Assembly: GCA_963204915.1 (NCBI GenBank)
Contig: CAUJHS010000018.1
Location: forward strand, 80,993 to 144,992
DNA: 64,000 bases
DNA from: Planctomycetota bacterium
Lineage (GTDB): Bacteria; Planctomycetota; Planctomycetia; Pirellulales; Pirellulaceae
Direction: 5' to 3'
Position numbers and translations under genes: made by a program. The stretch's first letter is position 1. Every line of letters starts with the position of its first letter. This document shows positions 56,098 through 64,000 of the stretch, one piece after another. The notes below the pieces were generated by a model. The model saw only the letters and a program-made list of their open reading frames with translations, did not search any database and was not told where the DNA came from.

Positions 56098-57753
56098 ATG
56101 TCGCGTACACCGTGGCTGTGGCTGGCGCTGGTCGGAGTTCTCATGGTTCCTGAGGCGCGAGCACAAGATTTGAATCTGGGACGCGAGGAAGACCTGGCGC
56201 AGCTGGAAGAACATGAAATCGCCCCCGATCTGGAAGGAGTGCGGCTGTTCCTCGTTCCGCCGGGGCCCGGTGAAGAAGACGTCAAGCTCGCGCGGCTGTG
56301 GGCGGCGCAACTGGGAAGCAACAAGTTCTCGGAGCGCGAAGCCGCTTCGCAAAAACTGCTCGCCATGGGGCTCGATGCGCTGGCCGCGGTCGAGCAAGCC
56401 TCGAAAAGCCAAGACGCGGAAACTCGCGTCCGCGCCCGGGGAATTCTCTTGCGGCTCAACCGGCTGCGCGAGAAGCGCGACGCAGCGCTGCCGGCGGTCT
56501 TGCGCACCATCGTGCGGCAAGAGATGAAGGGACTCGCCCCCGAGCTGCTGCATGCCGCGCGCCGTTTGCCAACCGACGCCGCCGAGCAATGCCTGCAACG
56601 CGCGCTGTGGGTCTCGGCGCAACCGCAGGACGCCGACCTGCTGCGGCAAGCGCTGACCGAAGGAACTCCCGCGGTGCGCCGCGCCGCGGCGCTCGCCTTG
56701 CCTGCCGCGCTAGGCGAGGAAGCCCGCCAGGCGCTGCTGCCCCTTTTGACGCATGATGACCTGCTCCTGCGATACGCCGCGGCGCAAGCCGTAGCGCCGC
56801 TCGCCCGAGAAGCGGCGTTTGAAACCTTGCTGCAAGGCATGCAGTCTGAGGCGCTGCCGGAGCGCATGGCGGCGGGGCGAGTATTTCACCACCTGACGGG
56901 TCAATCGCTGGGTTTTGTGGCCTACGACACGCCTGCTCGCCGCGGCGAAGCGATTACGCGCGTACAAACCTGGCTGGCGCAACAAGATGAGGCGACGCCG
57001 CTACGGCAACCCCTGGCTGAAGGGCCGCTGCCGCGCGGACGATTCCTGTTGTGCCACTTCGATCCTTATTCGGCATCGGAATTGGATGAGACGGGTCGAC
57101 TTTGGTTCCGCCGGCAAAGCGTCGTGCCCGAGGATGAAGCGTATTGCGGATGCGCCGTCTCGCCGGAAGGCCATCGGGTGCTGGCGGGGTTCGGCTATGT
57201 GGTGGCGTTTTCCAATCGCGAAAACAGCGCCGAAGCCTGGCGCTTCGCCATTCCCGAAACGCCCGCCGCGGTCGATCGCACGCCGCAAGGAACGTACCTG
57301 GTGGGACTGTTCGATGACTCGCTGCTGCGCGAAATGTCTGCGACAGGCGAAGTGCTGCGCGAAGTGAAACTTGCGGGCAACCCCAACGATGTGCGCTATC
57401 TTTCCGAGGACCGCGTGCTGGCGTGTCTTTACTCGACGAAGCAAGTGATCGAGATCGACAACACCGGCGCCGTGGTGTGGAAGATCGACAACGTGCCGCC
57501 GCCGGAAAGCGCGCGTCGCCTGGCTAACGGCAACACGCTCGTTTCAAGCACGATGAAGGTGGTCGAATACAACCCCGGCGGCGAAGAGGTCTGGTCGTAC
57601 AACAAGAACATTCCGATGGCGTACGACGCTTTGGAGTTGCCCAATGGCAACGTGCTGATCGGTTTTCGTCGCGGCTTGCGGGAAGTCGACCGCAGCGGCG
57701 ACACGGTGCGCGAATGGACAGCGTCGACCGTCCGGCGCATCTGCGCGTATTAA
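56098..57753 (+). CDS. HEAT-repeat and beta-propeller secreted protein
   Basis: The 551-residue protein starts with a signal peptide (SRTPWLWLALVGVLMVPEARAQ). Residues about 55-310 are helical HEAT-like repeats (AVRRAAALALPAALGEEARQALLPLLTHDDLLLRYAAAQAVAPLA). The C-terminal half (about 320-551) looks like a beta-propeller of the arylsulfotransferase/PQQ type, with repeated units such as GTYLVGLFDDSLLREMSATGEVLREV and NGNVLIGFRRGLREVDRSGDTV. I chose the ATG at 56098 because it starts the signal peptide; the frame is open from 55984. It follows the large secreted protein by 212 bp. Function unknown. Confidence 0.8.
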   Translation: MSRTPWLWLALVGVLMVPEARAQDLNLGREEDLAQLEEHEIAPDLEGVRLFLVPPGPGEEDVKLARLWAAQLGSNKFSEREAASQKLLAMGLDALAAVEQASKSQDAETRVRARGILLRLNRLREKRDAALPAVLRTIVRQEMKGLAPELLHAARRLPTDAAEQCLQRALWVSAQPQDADLLRQALTEGTPAVRRAAALALPAALGEEARQALLPLLTHDDLLLRYAAAQAVAPLAREAAFETLLQGMQSEALPERMAAGRVFHHLTGQSLGFVAYDTPARRGEAITRVQTWLAQQDEATPLRQPLAEGPLPRGRFLLCHFDPYSASELDETGRLWFRRQSVVPEDEAYCGCAVSPEGHRVLAGFGYVVAFSNRENSAEAWRFAIPETPAAVDRTPQGTYLVGLFDDSLLREMSATGEVLREVKLAGNPNDVRYLSEDRVLACLYSTKQVIEIDNTGAVVWKIDNVPPPESARRLANGNTLVSSTMKVVEYNPGGEEVWSYNKNIPMAYDALELPNGNVLIGFRRGLREVDRSGDTVREWTASTVRRICAY

Positions 57754-57765
57754 CTCCCGGCAGCC

Positions 57766-57795
57766 GCTCCGCCGATGCATCGTTCTCGGCGGAGC
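57766..57795. terminator. Hairpin between convergent genes
   Basis: GCTCCGCCGA (57766-57775) and TCGGCGGAGC (57786-57795) form a perfect 10-bp stem with a 10-nt loop. It lies between the propeller gene (stop at 57753) and the DUF1553 gene (stop at 57812). No T-tract follows on the plus strand; AAAA follows it there, so it may work for neither strand as a classical terminator. Confidence 0.5.
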
Positions 57796-57811
57796 AAAAC
57801 GCCTCGGCCGC

Positions 57812-60673
57812 TTAATCCACGTGCATGAACTCGTTGGTCAGCAGGAGCAATTGCGCGTATTGCTCCCAAGGCGAAAGTTTCGCTTCGGCCGTAGTCGCGG
57901 CTTGCAGAAAATCAAGGCCGACTTGCCTTTCGGCGTCGCTGGGACCGCGTGTGAACAACACGCGGTACAGCGCGGCGATCTTCTCCGTCTCACTGGCCGC
58001 CGAAGCAACCTCAGGGCGCGCCAGCACTCCCTTGGCCTGCTCGACCACAAAGGGCGAGTTCATCAGGAACAACGCTTGTTGGGGCACGGTGGTCAACGGC
58101 CGGTCGGAGGCGCTTTGATCGGGGCTGGCGAAGTCGAATACGCGCAACAAGTTGGGCAAGTCCTGGCGGTCGATAAAGCCATAGACGGAGCGGCGCCGCG
58201 TGAAGGGGGCGTCGATCATGTTAACGGGACGGCCGCCCATCGCACGATCCAAACCGCCCGCGACCATCAGCAGCGCGTCGCGCATCGGCTCAAACTCTAA
58301 CCGCTTGCGGTTCATGCGCCACAAAAGGCGATTTTCCGGATCGACCGATTCGGGGCTCTTGGCCGCGGGGTCCGTCGCCGCGAGGTTCGCCACGCTAGAA
58401 GCTTGCCGATAGGTGCTGGAGCACACAATCGTACGGTGCAGCGACTTAAGCGACCAACCGCTATCCCGCAAGGTCGCGGCAAGGTAGTCCAAAACATCGG
58501 CTTGGAGCGGCTTTTCGGTGCGCACGCCAAAGTCGCTGGGAGTCGAAACGATCGGTTCGCCAAAGTGGTGCATCCATAGGCGATTCACCACAACGCGGGC
58601 CGTCAGCGGGTTCTCGTCCGATGCAATCTTTTGCGCCAGCTCGAAACGCCCGCTTCCCTGCGCAAACGGCTTACGCTGCTCGCCTTCCAGCACCGCTAAA
58701 AACTGCCGCGGCACAGGGTCGCCCGGTCGCCCTTCCTGGCCGCGAATGAACACGCGCGGGTTGTGCGGGTTTTTGCTTTCCGCCACAACCATGGCGCGCG
58801 GCGGAGCATTCGGCGAATTGGCTTGAAACGTTTGAACTTCACGCTCCAGGTTGCGCAGTCGGTCGCGTTCGGCGCGGTTGGCGAACTCGCGGAACGCATC
58901 GCGGGGTATGGCTGTGGGCGAGTTCTCGCCTAGCAGCACCTCGACAAGCTGCCGTGCGGGCGGGGTAAGCTTCTCCTTGGCCGCCTCGTCTCCGCCGGCT
59001 TGTTTCCATTGCTGGTGCGCCTCGGTAAAGAGCGCGCCGTAGACGCGGGCGACATCGGTCTTGGCCAGCAACGGTTCGGCTTGAATGGCCGCTTTGACCA
59101 GCGGATTGATTTGGCCTGGCTCGAGCCCTTCTGGCGCCGCAGCGAGCTTCGCAATCGATTCCGAGGCGAGCTCGGCGAACTTCTCGTCTGGCAATTGCAA
59201 CAAGGTATTCCACGCGCCAAACAGGGGGTCGTCCTCGGCAGAACGCGACTTTAGGAAGCCGCGCCAACGCTCCACCAACCGCGGTTTCAGGTCATCGCGC
59301 CCAAGCTTCAAAAACGGCAGTTTGTCCAGGATCGATTCGGACGGTCCAGCCACGACACGCGCCAAATAGTCGGCGGTGTGGGCGCGGGCGCTTTCCTGCC
59401 ATTGGGCGAAGAGTTCGTTCTGATAATCCTCGACCTTTTGCTGATGCTTTTTCAACTCCGCCATGAAGGCGTCGTATCCGGCGGCTTGGGCGGGGTCGCC
59501 CAACAGCGGCAAATCCTCGGGCTCATTCGAACTGGCGAATACGCCATACAACGAGTAGTAGTCCTCGGTCGGAATCGGATCGTACTTGTGGTCGTGGCAG
59601 CGCGCGCACGCCACGGTCAAACCGAGCAGGCCGCGGCCGACCACGTCGATTTGATCGTCCAAATCCGCATGACGATTATTGAACTTGCGCCCTACCGTCA
59701 GGAAGCCGAGCGCCGCGAGCGGCCGGTTGCCTTCTTCCGGCGGCAGCAAGTCGCCGGCGAGTTGCTCCCGCACGAACTGGTTATACGGCAAGTCGGCGTT
59801 GAGCGACTCGATCACATAATCGCGATACGTGTAGGAATAAGGATAGCGCCGCTCGCGGGCGAAGGCGTAACCGCGCGTGTCGGCGTAGCGAGCCACATCC
59901 AACCAATGCCGACCCCAACGTTCGCCATAGCCCGGCGAAGCCAACAACCGGTCCACCAACTGCTCGTAGGCGTCGGGCGACTCATCTGCCAGGAATGTTT
60001 CCACTTGTTCTGGCGTAGGCGGTAATCCGGTCAGATCAAACGCCAAACGGCGAATCAGCGTGCGGCGGTCCGCCTCGGGCGATGGCGCCAGGCCAGACTC
60101 TTCCAACTTGGCCAGAATGTATTCATCCAGCGGATCGCGCGGCCAGTCGCGGTTCTTGACCGTGGGCGCCGCAGGGCGCTGAATGGGCTGCAGCGACCAA
60201 TGCGTGCTGCGCACCTGCTGCATTTGTTCGTCAAGGGAAAGAACCACCGGAGCGCCGTCGGACGCCGGCCACGGCAAGCCCATTTCAACCCACTTCACCA
60301 GCGCATCGATTTCTTCCGCCGGAAGGTTCTCGTCGGGGGGCATTTCGTAATCGCCGGTGCGGCGCACGGCGGCAATGAGTACGCTTTCGTCGGGTTTGCC
60401 CGCGATCGCGGCAGGCCCGGCGCCGTCGCCTCCCTGCATCACCCCCTCCCGATGGTCCAACCGCAACCCGCTCTCTTGCTTCTTCGGGCCGTGGCAAGCG
60501 AAGCACCGAGTCGCCAAGACCGGCCGGACTTTCTCTTCAAAGAACTTCTCTTGCTCCGGCGAGAGGTTCTCCGGCGGCGCCGCCAGCACCAAGCCTGACG
60601 AGAAGGAAACAACGAGCCACACGCCGCCAAGCAGCGCAGCCGTCAACCGGCGACCAAATAGGCAAGCAATCAT
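57812..60673 (-). CDS. PSCyt1/DUF1549/DUF1553 planctomycete cytochrome-like protein
   Basis: The 953-residue protein has a signal peptide (to about residue 31), a PSCyt1 domain with the heme motif CFACH (57-61), a PSCyt2/DUF1549 region (about 175-370) with a second CARCH motif (356-360), and the PSD1/DUF1553 region (about 690-940, with FGVRTEKP and CSSTYRQAS). This set is a hallmark of planctomycetes; the protein is exported and probably binds heme. In most genomes it is paired with a DUF1501 protein, which I do not see next to it. It may belong to degradation of complex polysaccharides. Confidence 0.95.
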   Translation of the reverse strand: MIACLFGRRLTAALLGGVWLVVSFSSGLVLAAPPENLSPEQEKFFEEKVRPVLATRCFACHGPKKQESGLRLDHREGVMQGGDGAGPAAIAGKPDESVLIAAVRRTGDYEMPPDENLPAEEIDALVKWVEMGLPWPASDGAPVVLSLDEQMQQVRSTHWSLQPIQRPAAPTVKNRDWPRDPLDEYILAKLEESGLAPSPEADRRTLIRRLAFDLTGLPPTPEQVETFLADESPDAYEQLVDRLLASPGYGERWGRHWLDVARYADTRGYAFARERRYPYSYTYRDYVIESLNADLPYNQFVREQLAGDLLPPEEGNRPLAALGFLTVGRKFNNRHADLDDQIDVVGRGLLGLTVACARCHDHKYDPIPTEDYYSLYGVFASSNEPEDLPLLGDPAQAAGYDAFMAELKKHQQKVEDYQNELFAQWQESARAHTADYLARVVAGPSESILDKLPFLKLGRDDLKPRLVERWRGFLKSRSAEDDPLFGAWNTLLQLPDEKFAELASESIAKLAAAPEGLEPGQINPLVKAAIQAEPLLAKTDVARVYGALFTEAHQQWKQAGGDEAAKEKLTPPARQLVEVLLGENSPTAIPRDAFREFANRAERDRLRNLEREVQTFQANSPNAPPRAMVVAESKNPHNPRVFIRGQEGRPGDPVPRQFLAVLEGEQRKPFAQGSGRFELAQKIASDENPLTARVVVNRLWMHHFGEPIVSTPSDFGVRTEKPLQADVLDYLAATLRDSGWSLKSLHRTIVCSSTYRQASSVANLAATDPAAKSPESVDPENRLLWRMNRKRLEFEPMRDALLMVAGGLDRAMGGRPVNMIDAPFTRRRSVYGFIDRQDLPNLLRVFDFASPDQSASDRPLTTVPQQALFLMNSPFVVEQAKGVLARPEVASAASETEKIAALYRVLFTRGPSDAERQVGLDFLQAATTAEAKLSPWEQYAQLLLLTNEFMHVD

Positions 60674-60810
60674 GATGGAAGGCGGGAGGGTTTCAGAAGT
60701 TGATTGGCGATCTGTCTCGCCAGGAGGGAGATCCGACGCCTGTGATTATATCACAAAACCCCGCCACACCCGAACCCCAGAGCGGGAAGGTGCGCCTTCA
60801 CCTGCGACGA

Positions 60811-60853
60811 ATGATTTACCGCGCCCCAGCGGGCACTGCGTTGCGTAAATCAT
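60811..60853. repeat. Inverted repeat in the DUF1553 upstream region
   Basis: ATGATTTAC (60811-60819) and GTAAATCAT (60845-60853) are exact inverted repeats around a GC-rich loop. CCTGCGA flanks both sides (60801-60807 and 60854-60860) as a direct repeat. The unit sits upstream of the DUF1553 start (60673, minus) and downstream of the barrel-like gene. It may be a terminator or a remnant. Confidence 0.5.
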
Positions 60854-60962
60854 CCTGCGATGGAAATCCATACGCGATTCCCGCGGTGAAGCGGGGCGAG
60901 GTCGGACGACAAATCGCCACCCAAGCGGAAGCTTGAACTTGAGCGATTGATGTGGCGCCGGG

Positions 60963-62654
60963 TTAATACCCCACGCTCATTTGCACGGCGGCTTCGTAGT
61001 CGAAGTGTTCGTCGTCGCCGTTGGTCAGGGGAATGACCATCGCGGGGCGGATGTTCACCGGGCCTTGCAGGGCGATGTTCGCGCCGAGTGTGGCGTTGGT
61101 TACGGTGTACCAGTTGGTGATCCCCTGGAGCGCCACGCCGTTGCCGGTTTGATTGTCAAAGTTTTGCAGCGGCGAGGCGTAATGAAACTCGGCCATGGCG
61201 GCCACTTGCGTAATCGCGGCCTGCGGGTCTTCGTACAGTCGATAGCCCAGCCCCAGATCGACGAACACCAGCGTTTGATCCTGCATCACGCCGATGGGAG
61301 CGACGTTCGCTCCGGTCACGTCGGCCCGGACCGGGCTGCCGTTCGCGTCGATATCGAACTGCAGGAACAATTGCCAGAAGATCCGATCGGTAGCGTTCGA
61401 CACGACGGCCACAAAGGGCATCAAATGCACGCTTTCGTTCTCGACTTGCACCGCTAACTGTCCGCCGGGGAGAAACAACCGCGCGTCTTCGGCGGTGGGC
61501 GCCGCCACGCCCAAGCCGGCCGAGAGCAATCCCCGGTCGCCCTGATACAACACTTGCTTCCACGTGACCGTCATGTCGCCAAACTGTGTATCATGCAGCG
61601 CGGCGCCGCCCGCCACCTGATCGGCGGCGAGCGTTGCAGCCAAGGGAAAACGCACTTCGACGGACGACCAACCGTCGAACATGGCGTGCTCCCAGCCCAC
61701 CACGTAGCGGTTCACATCGCCGATGCCGCCGTACACGTCATTAAAAAAGTTGTAATTGAACAACACGCGCGAACGAGGAATCGGGCTGCCGTTCTCCGAG
61801 AGCTTCACGCGACGCACGCCAGCGCCCGAGGCGGGCATCATCACGCGCACCGGATCGGGCGTGAAGGTGTGACTGAAGCCCAGCGTCCAACCGTCGGCCA
61901 TGCGGGTCGATTGATCGGCGACAAACGTGCGAGGATCCGCGCCTACGGGAACTTGCGTACCTGCGGTGAATACCGCCACACCGTCGTTGTTGTAAACCAC
62001 CGTGCCGGGGCCCGGCAGCGGAGCGGCGCCGGGCATGCCGGGCGCGAGTGTCACCGGTTCAGCGATCGCATAGGTGTCCAATTGGCCGTCGCCGCTGAGG
62101 TCTTGCCCCAAGCCGATGCTTTGCGTGATGATGGTCGGTCCGTTCAACACGTTAATCAGCGTGCCGGGCGCGTCGCCAGGACCGGGTTGACCCTCGCCAT
62201 TGAATACCTGGAAATCGAGCGGCGCGCCGTCGTTGAAAATCTGCGGAATGACCACCGGCGGCCCTTGCAGCGTCGCCGTCATGGCGCCGCCGCCGAAGAA
62301 ATCGCCAAACATGTTCGGCACGCTGGCCATCCGATAACTCGCCTGGCGTGGTGGCAAGTTCCACAACGCGGCGCGGCTAGGTCGAGGCGTACGCCGACGC
62401 GGAGGAGGCGGAGAGGTGGTCTCCCTTGTCGCACCTTGCTCCGATTGTAGTGGTCGCGCGGCTTCTTTCGGCGGTACTGTTTGATCCGGCGGTATTGGTT
62501 GGTCTGACGGCGAAGGTTGCTCCGTCGTCTCCTGGGCAACGTACACAGGCCATGGCTCTTGCGCTGCGACCCAAGTCGCTGCGCAGAGCATGGCGCCAGA
62601 CGCCAGGAAGCGCAGAGCGCACGCCATGCGTGATCGAAATAAGCTCGCCGCCAT
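60963..62654 (-). CDS. Secreted barrel-like hypothetical protein
   Basis: The 563-residue protein has a signal peptide (ACALRFLASGAMLCAATWVAAQ), then a Pro/Thr/Arg-rich stretch (about 40-110), then a Gly-rich region and a long section of alternating short strands with many aromatic and Gly residues (for example RVLFNYNFFNDVYGGIGDVNRYVVGWEHAMF, HYASPLQNFDNQTGN, ending YEAAVQMSVGY). The aromatic end and beta-hairpin rhythm fit an outer-membrane beta barrel, which would need an outer membrane as in planctomycetes. ATG 62654 is used; a later ATG at 62627 starts closer to the signal. No family name is recognised. Confidence 0.75.
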   Translation of the reverse strand: MAASLFRSRMACALRFLASGAMLCAATWVAAQEPWPVYVAQETTEQPSPSDQPIPPDQTVPPKEAARPLQSEQGATRETTSPPPPRRRTPRPSRAALWNLPPRQASYRMASVPNMFGDFFGGGAMTATLQGPPVVIPQIFNDGAPLDFQVFNGEGQPGPGDAPGTLINVLNGPTIITQSIGLGQDLSGDGQLDTYAIAEPVTLAPGMPGAAPLPGPGTVVYNNDGVAVFTAGTQVPVGADPRTFVADQSTRMADGWTLGFSHTFTPDPVRVMMPASGAGVRRVKLSENGSPIPRSRVLFNYNFFNDVYGGIGDVNRYVVGWEHAMFDGWSSVEVRFPLAATLAADQVAGGAALHDTQFGDMTVTWKQVLYQGDRGLLSAGLGVAAPTAEDARLFLPGGQLAVQVENESVHLMPFVAVVSNATDRIFWQLFLQFDIDANGSPVRADVTGANVAPIGVMQDQTLVFVDLGLGYRLYEDPQAAITQVAAMAEFHYASPLQNFDNQTGNGVALQGITNWYTVTNATLGANIALQGPVNIRPAMVIPLTNGDDEHFDYEAAVQMSVGY

Positions 62655-62877
62655 GACTCATCCTGGTCTGCGGGAAATGCTGTCTGCGGGAGAAGCTCGG
62701 CGCCGAACAAGGACAGATCCATCCATCCTGAGCGCGCGGCGCGCCCACCCTGTCGGCTGTATCGGCAAAATGCGGCAGATGGGATAAATCGAATCTATCG
62801 CCGAGAGCACGCTCCTTGTGGCAAGCGGCGCTTGGGTCCTCGCCCGAACTCGACCCAGGCGCGACTTCCAAAACGAA

Positions 62878-62907
62878 CGTAGGACGGACATCATGGTCCG
62901 CCCTACG
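62878..62907. repeat. REP-like hairpin
   Basis: CGTAGGACGGAC (62878-62889) and GTCCGCCCTACG (62896-62907) pair over 11 of 12 positions with a 6-nt loop. An outer stem ACGAAC/GTTCGT extends it by six pairs with an 8-nt bulge. The form GTAGGGCGGAC is typical of scattered repetitive palindromes in bacterial genomes. It lies just after the peptidase gene and could also end its transcript. Confidence 0.6.
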
Positions 62908-62946
62908 AGGCGCCTGTTCGTCTTGCGAGGGAAGCAATGCCGCGTG

Positions 62947-63627
62947 TTACTCTCGATTGTTCGAGAAATGCAGCACGTAATAGAGCAGCGTGAGAATCGC
63001 TTGGAGTGTGGCGGCCACATAGGTCAGCGCGGCGGCGTTCAGCACGCTTCGCACGTAGGACATCTCTTGCGGCTCGACAATGCCCAGGCTTACCAACTGC
63101 GCTTTGGCCCGGCTGCTGGCGTTGAACTCCACCGGCAGGTTGACCACCTGGAAGAACACCACGGCCGAGAACAGCAAAATCCCCAAGAACATGATCGGCT
63201 TGATGCTAAAGATTACCCCCAGCACCAAAAGCATCATTCCCAAACCGCTGCCAAAACTCGCCGCCGGAACGGCCAGGTTGCGCACGACGAGCGGCAAATA
63301 CCCACGGGCGTCTTGCAGGGCGTGGCCTGCTTCGTGTGCGGCAATGCCCACGGACGATAACGTGTTGTTATGGTACACCTCGGAGCTAAGCCGCAGCACC
63401 TTATCGCGCGGGTCGTAGTGATCGCTCAAGTGGCCCGGCGTTTCCTCGATGCCCACTTGATGCAGCCCGGCGGCGTCCAGCATACGCCGCGCCGCGGCGT
63501 AACCGCTCATGCGGGCCGGAATCTGACGTCCGCGTGAATAAGCCGACTTCACCCACAACTGCGCCAGAAACGCAAGGATCATCGCCGGAGCGATGAACAG
63601 CAGCAAGCGAAAGTCCATGATGGGCAT
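62947..63627 (-). CDS. Zinc metallopeptidase, YugP-like
   Basis: The 226-residue membrane protein has an N-terminal hydrophobic segment, the zinc motif HEAGH (98-102) in SSVGIAAHEAGHALQ, and two or three later membrane segments. This is the neutral zinc metallopeptidase type 2 (YugP) family, and the lengths agree. The segment SDHYDPRDKVLRLSSEVYHNNTLSSVGIAAHE is the family hallmark. AAGGA lies 10 nt before the ATG at 63627. The ATG at 63618 is possible. It is divergent from the gene at the end of the window. Confidence 0.93.
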   Translation of the reverse strand: MPIMDFRLLLFIAPAMILAFLAQLWVKSAYSRGRQIPARMSGYAAARRMLDAAGLHQVGIEETPGHLSDHYDPRDKVLRLSSEVYHNNTLSSVGIAAHEAGHALQDARGYLPLVVRNLAVPAASFGSGLGMMLLVLGVIFSIKPIMFLGILLFSAVVFFQVVNLPVEFNASSRAKAQLVSLGIVEPQEMSYVRSVLNAAALTYVAATLQAILTLLYYVLHFSNNRE

Positions 63628-63950
63628 ATTCGTTTATTCCTTCCAAGGCGTTGGTTCTCGACAAGCGGCGCAAGTTTGGCAGGCGCCCAAAACGGCAGGA
63701 ATCGCCGTTTGACCGGCCATGTAACGCAAACGGCGGACCAATCGCCGCCGCGCCAACCGACGACGTCACTGAATTCTATCCCCTGCGCAAGTTTTGACCA
63801 CTGCCGAAGCCAACCGTAGTAACGGGAAAACACTGCAATTTACGGATCAACTTCGACCGCGTGTGTGGCAATTTTCTCTGGCGCTGGGGCTAGGTAGGTT
63901 ATATAACGTAGGCAATTCACGTTGGAGGTTCCTTTCTTCAGGAGTCCGTG
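63628..63950. other. 323-bp divergent intergenic region
   Basis: It lies between the peptidase start (minus) and the last gene (plus). An AT-rich stretch TTATATAACG at 63899-63908 may be the -10 region of the plus gene; no strong -35 box is visible. I see no other feature. Confidence 0.45.
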
Positions 63951-64000
63951 ATGAGCGAGTTGCCGGCGTTGGATCGGGAGGCGTACCGCCAGCAGATGCA
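63951..64000 (+). CDS. Start of an unidentified gene, cut by the window end
   Basis: An ATG at 63951 follows GGAG by 6 nt (CAGGAG, 63940-63945), a good ribosome binding site. Only 16 codons are visible (MSELPALDREAYRQQM), too few to assign a family. Confidence 0.55.
   Translation, partial: MSELPALDREAYRQQM

Overview
The window looks like chromosomal DNA of a planctomycete, probably Pirellulales-like. The basis is family content: a YTV-repeat secreted protein, a PSCyt1/DUF1549/DUF1553 protein with CxxCH motifs, Ser/Thr kinases including one with a WD40 tail, a DUF4038-type glycosidase, and many long secreted or repeat proteins of unknown role. The DNA is GC-rich and gene-dense, genes lie on both strands in short operons, and several starts are GTG or TTG. 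I see no rRNA, tRNA, CRISPR array, prophage or intact insertion sequence.

Layout. 1-4.3 kb: end of a hypothetical protein, a yggS/DUF167 pair with overlapping stop and start, a secreted thioredoxin-like protein, and a YgfZ-type protein. 4.4-7.5 kb: GntR(YtrA-like)-ABC ATPase-membrane protein operon with a clear promoter and palindrome. 7.5-14.0 kb: LarA-like protein, a small unknown protein, an Lgt with two PDZ-like domains inserted, an HtrA-like protease and RecA. 14.4-18.7 kb: a peroxiredoxin fused to a Ser/Thr kinase, then a CoA-disulfide reductase with a rhodanese domain and a hydroxyacid dehydrogenase. 18.8-25.7 kb: nucleotidyltransferase, SDR, alpha/beta hydrolase, folP, thiC, MFS transporter. 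25.8-32.6 kb: rRNA methyltransferase, a 130-bp MITE-like element, stress-type protein, rpiB, HEAT-like protein, zincin and a second hydroxyacid dehydrogenase. 32.9-38.8 kb: CoA-transferase, hisD, XRE-cupin regulator divergent from tdh-kbl (threonine to glycine). 39.3-46.3 kb: YTV protein with a strong terminator, BRCT-MerR-TPR fusion, M48 peptidase, long TPR protein. 46.3-64.0 kb: GH140-like glycosidase, WD40 kinase, a 1392-residue glycosidase-like protein, a HEAT/propeller protein, a DUF1553 protein, a barrel-like outer-membrane candidate, a YugP-like peptidase and the start of one more gene.

The best candidates for something new are the peroxiredoxin-kinase fusion in its thiol-redox neighbourhood, the PDZ-bearing Lgt, and the BRCT-MerR-TPR protein. 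Family calls come from motifs read by eye; no database search was run.
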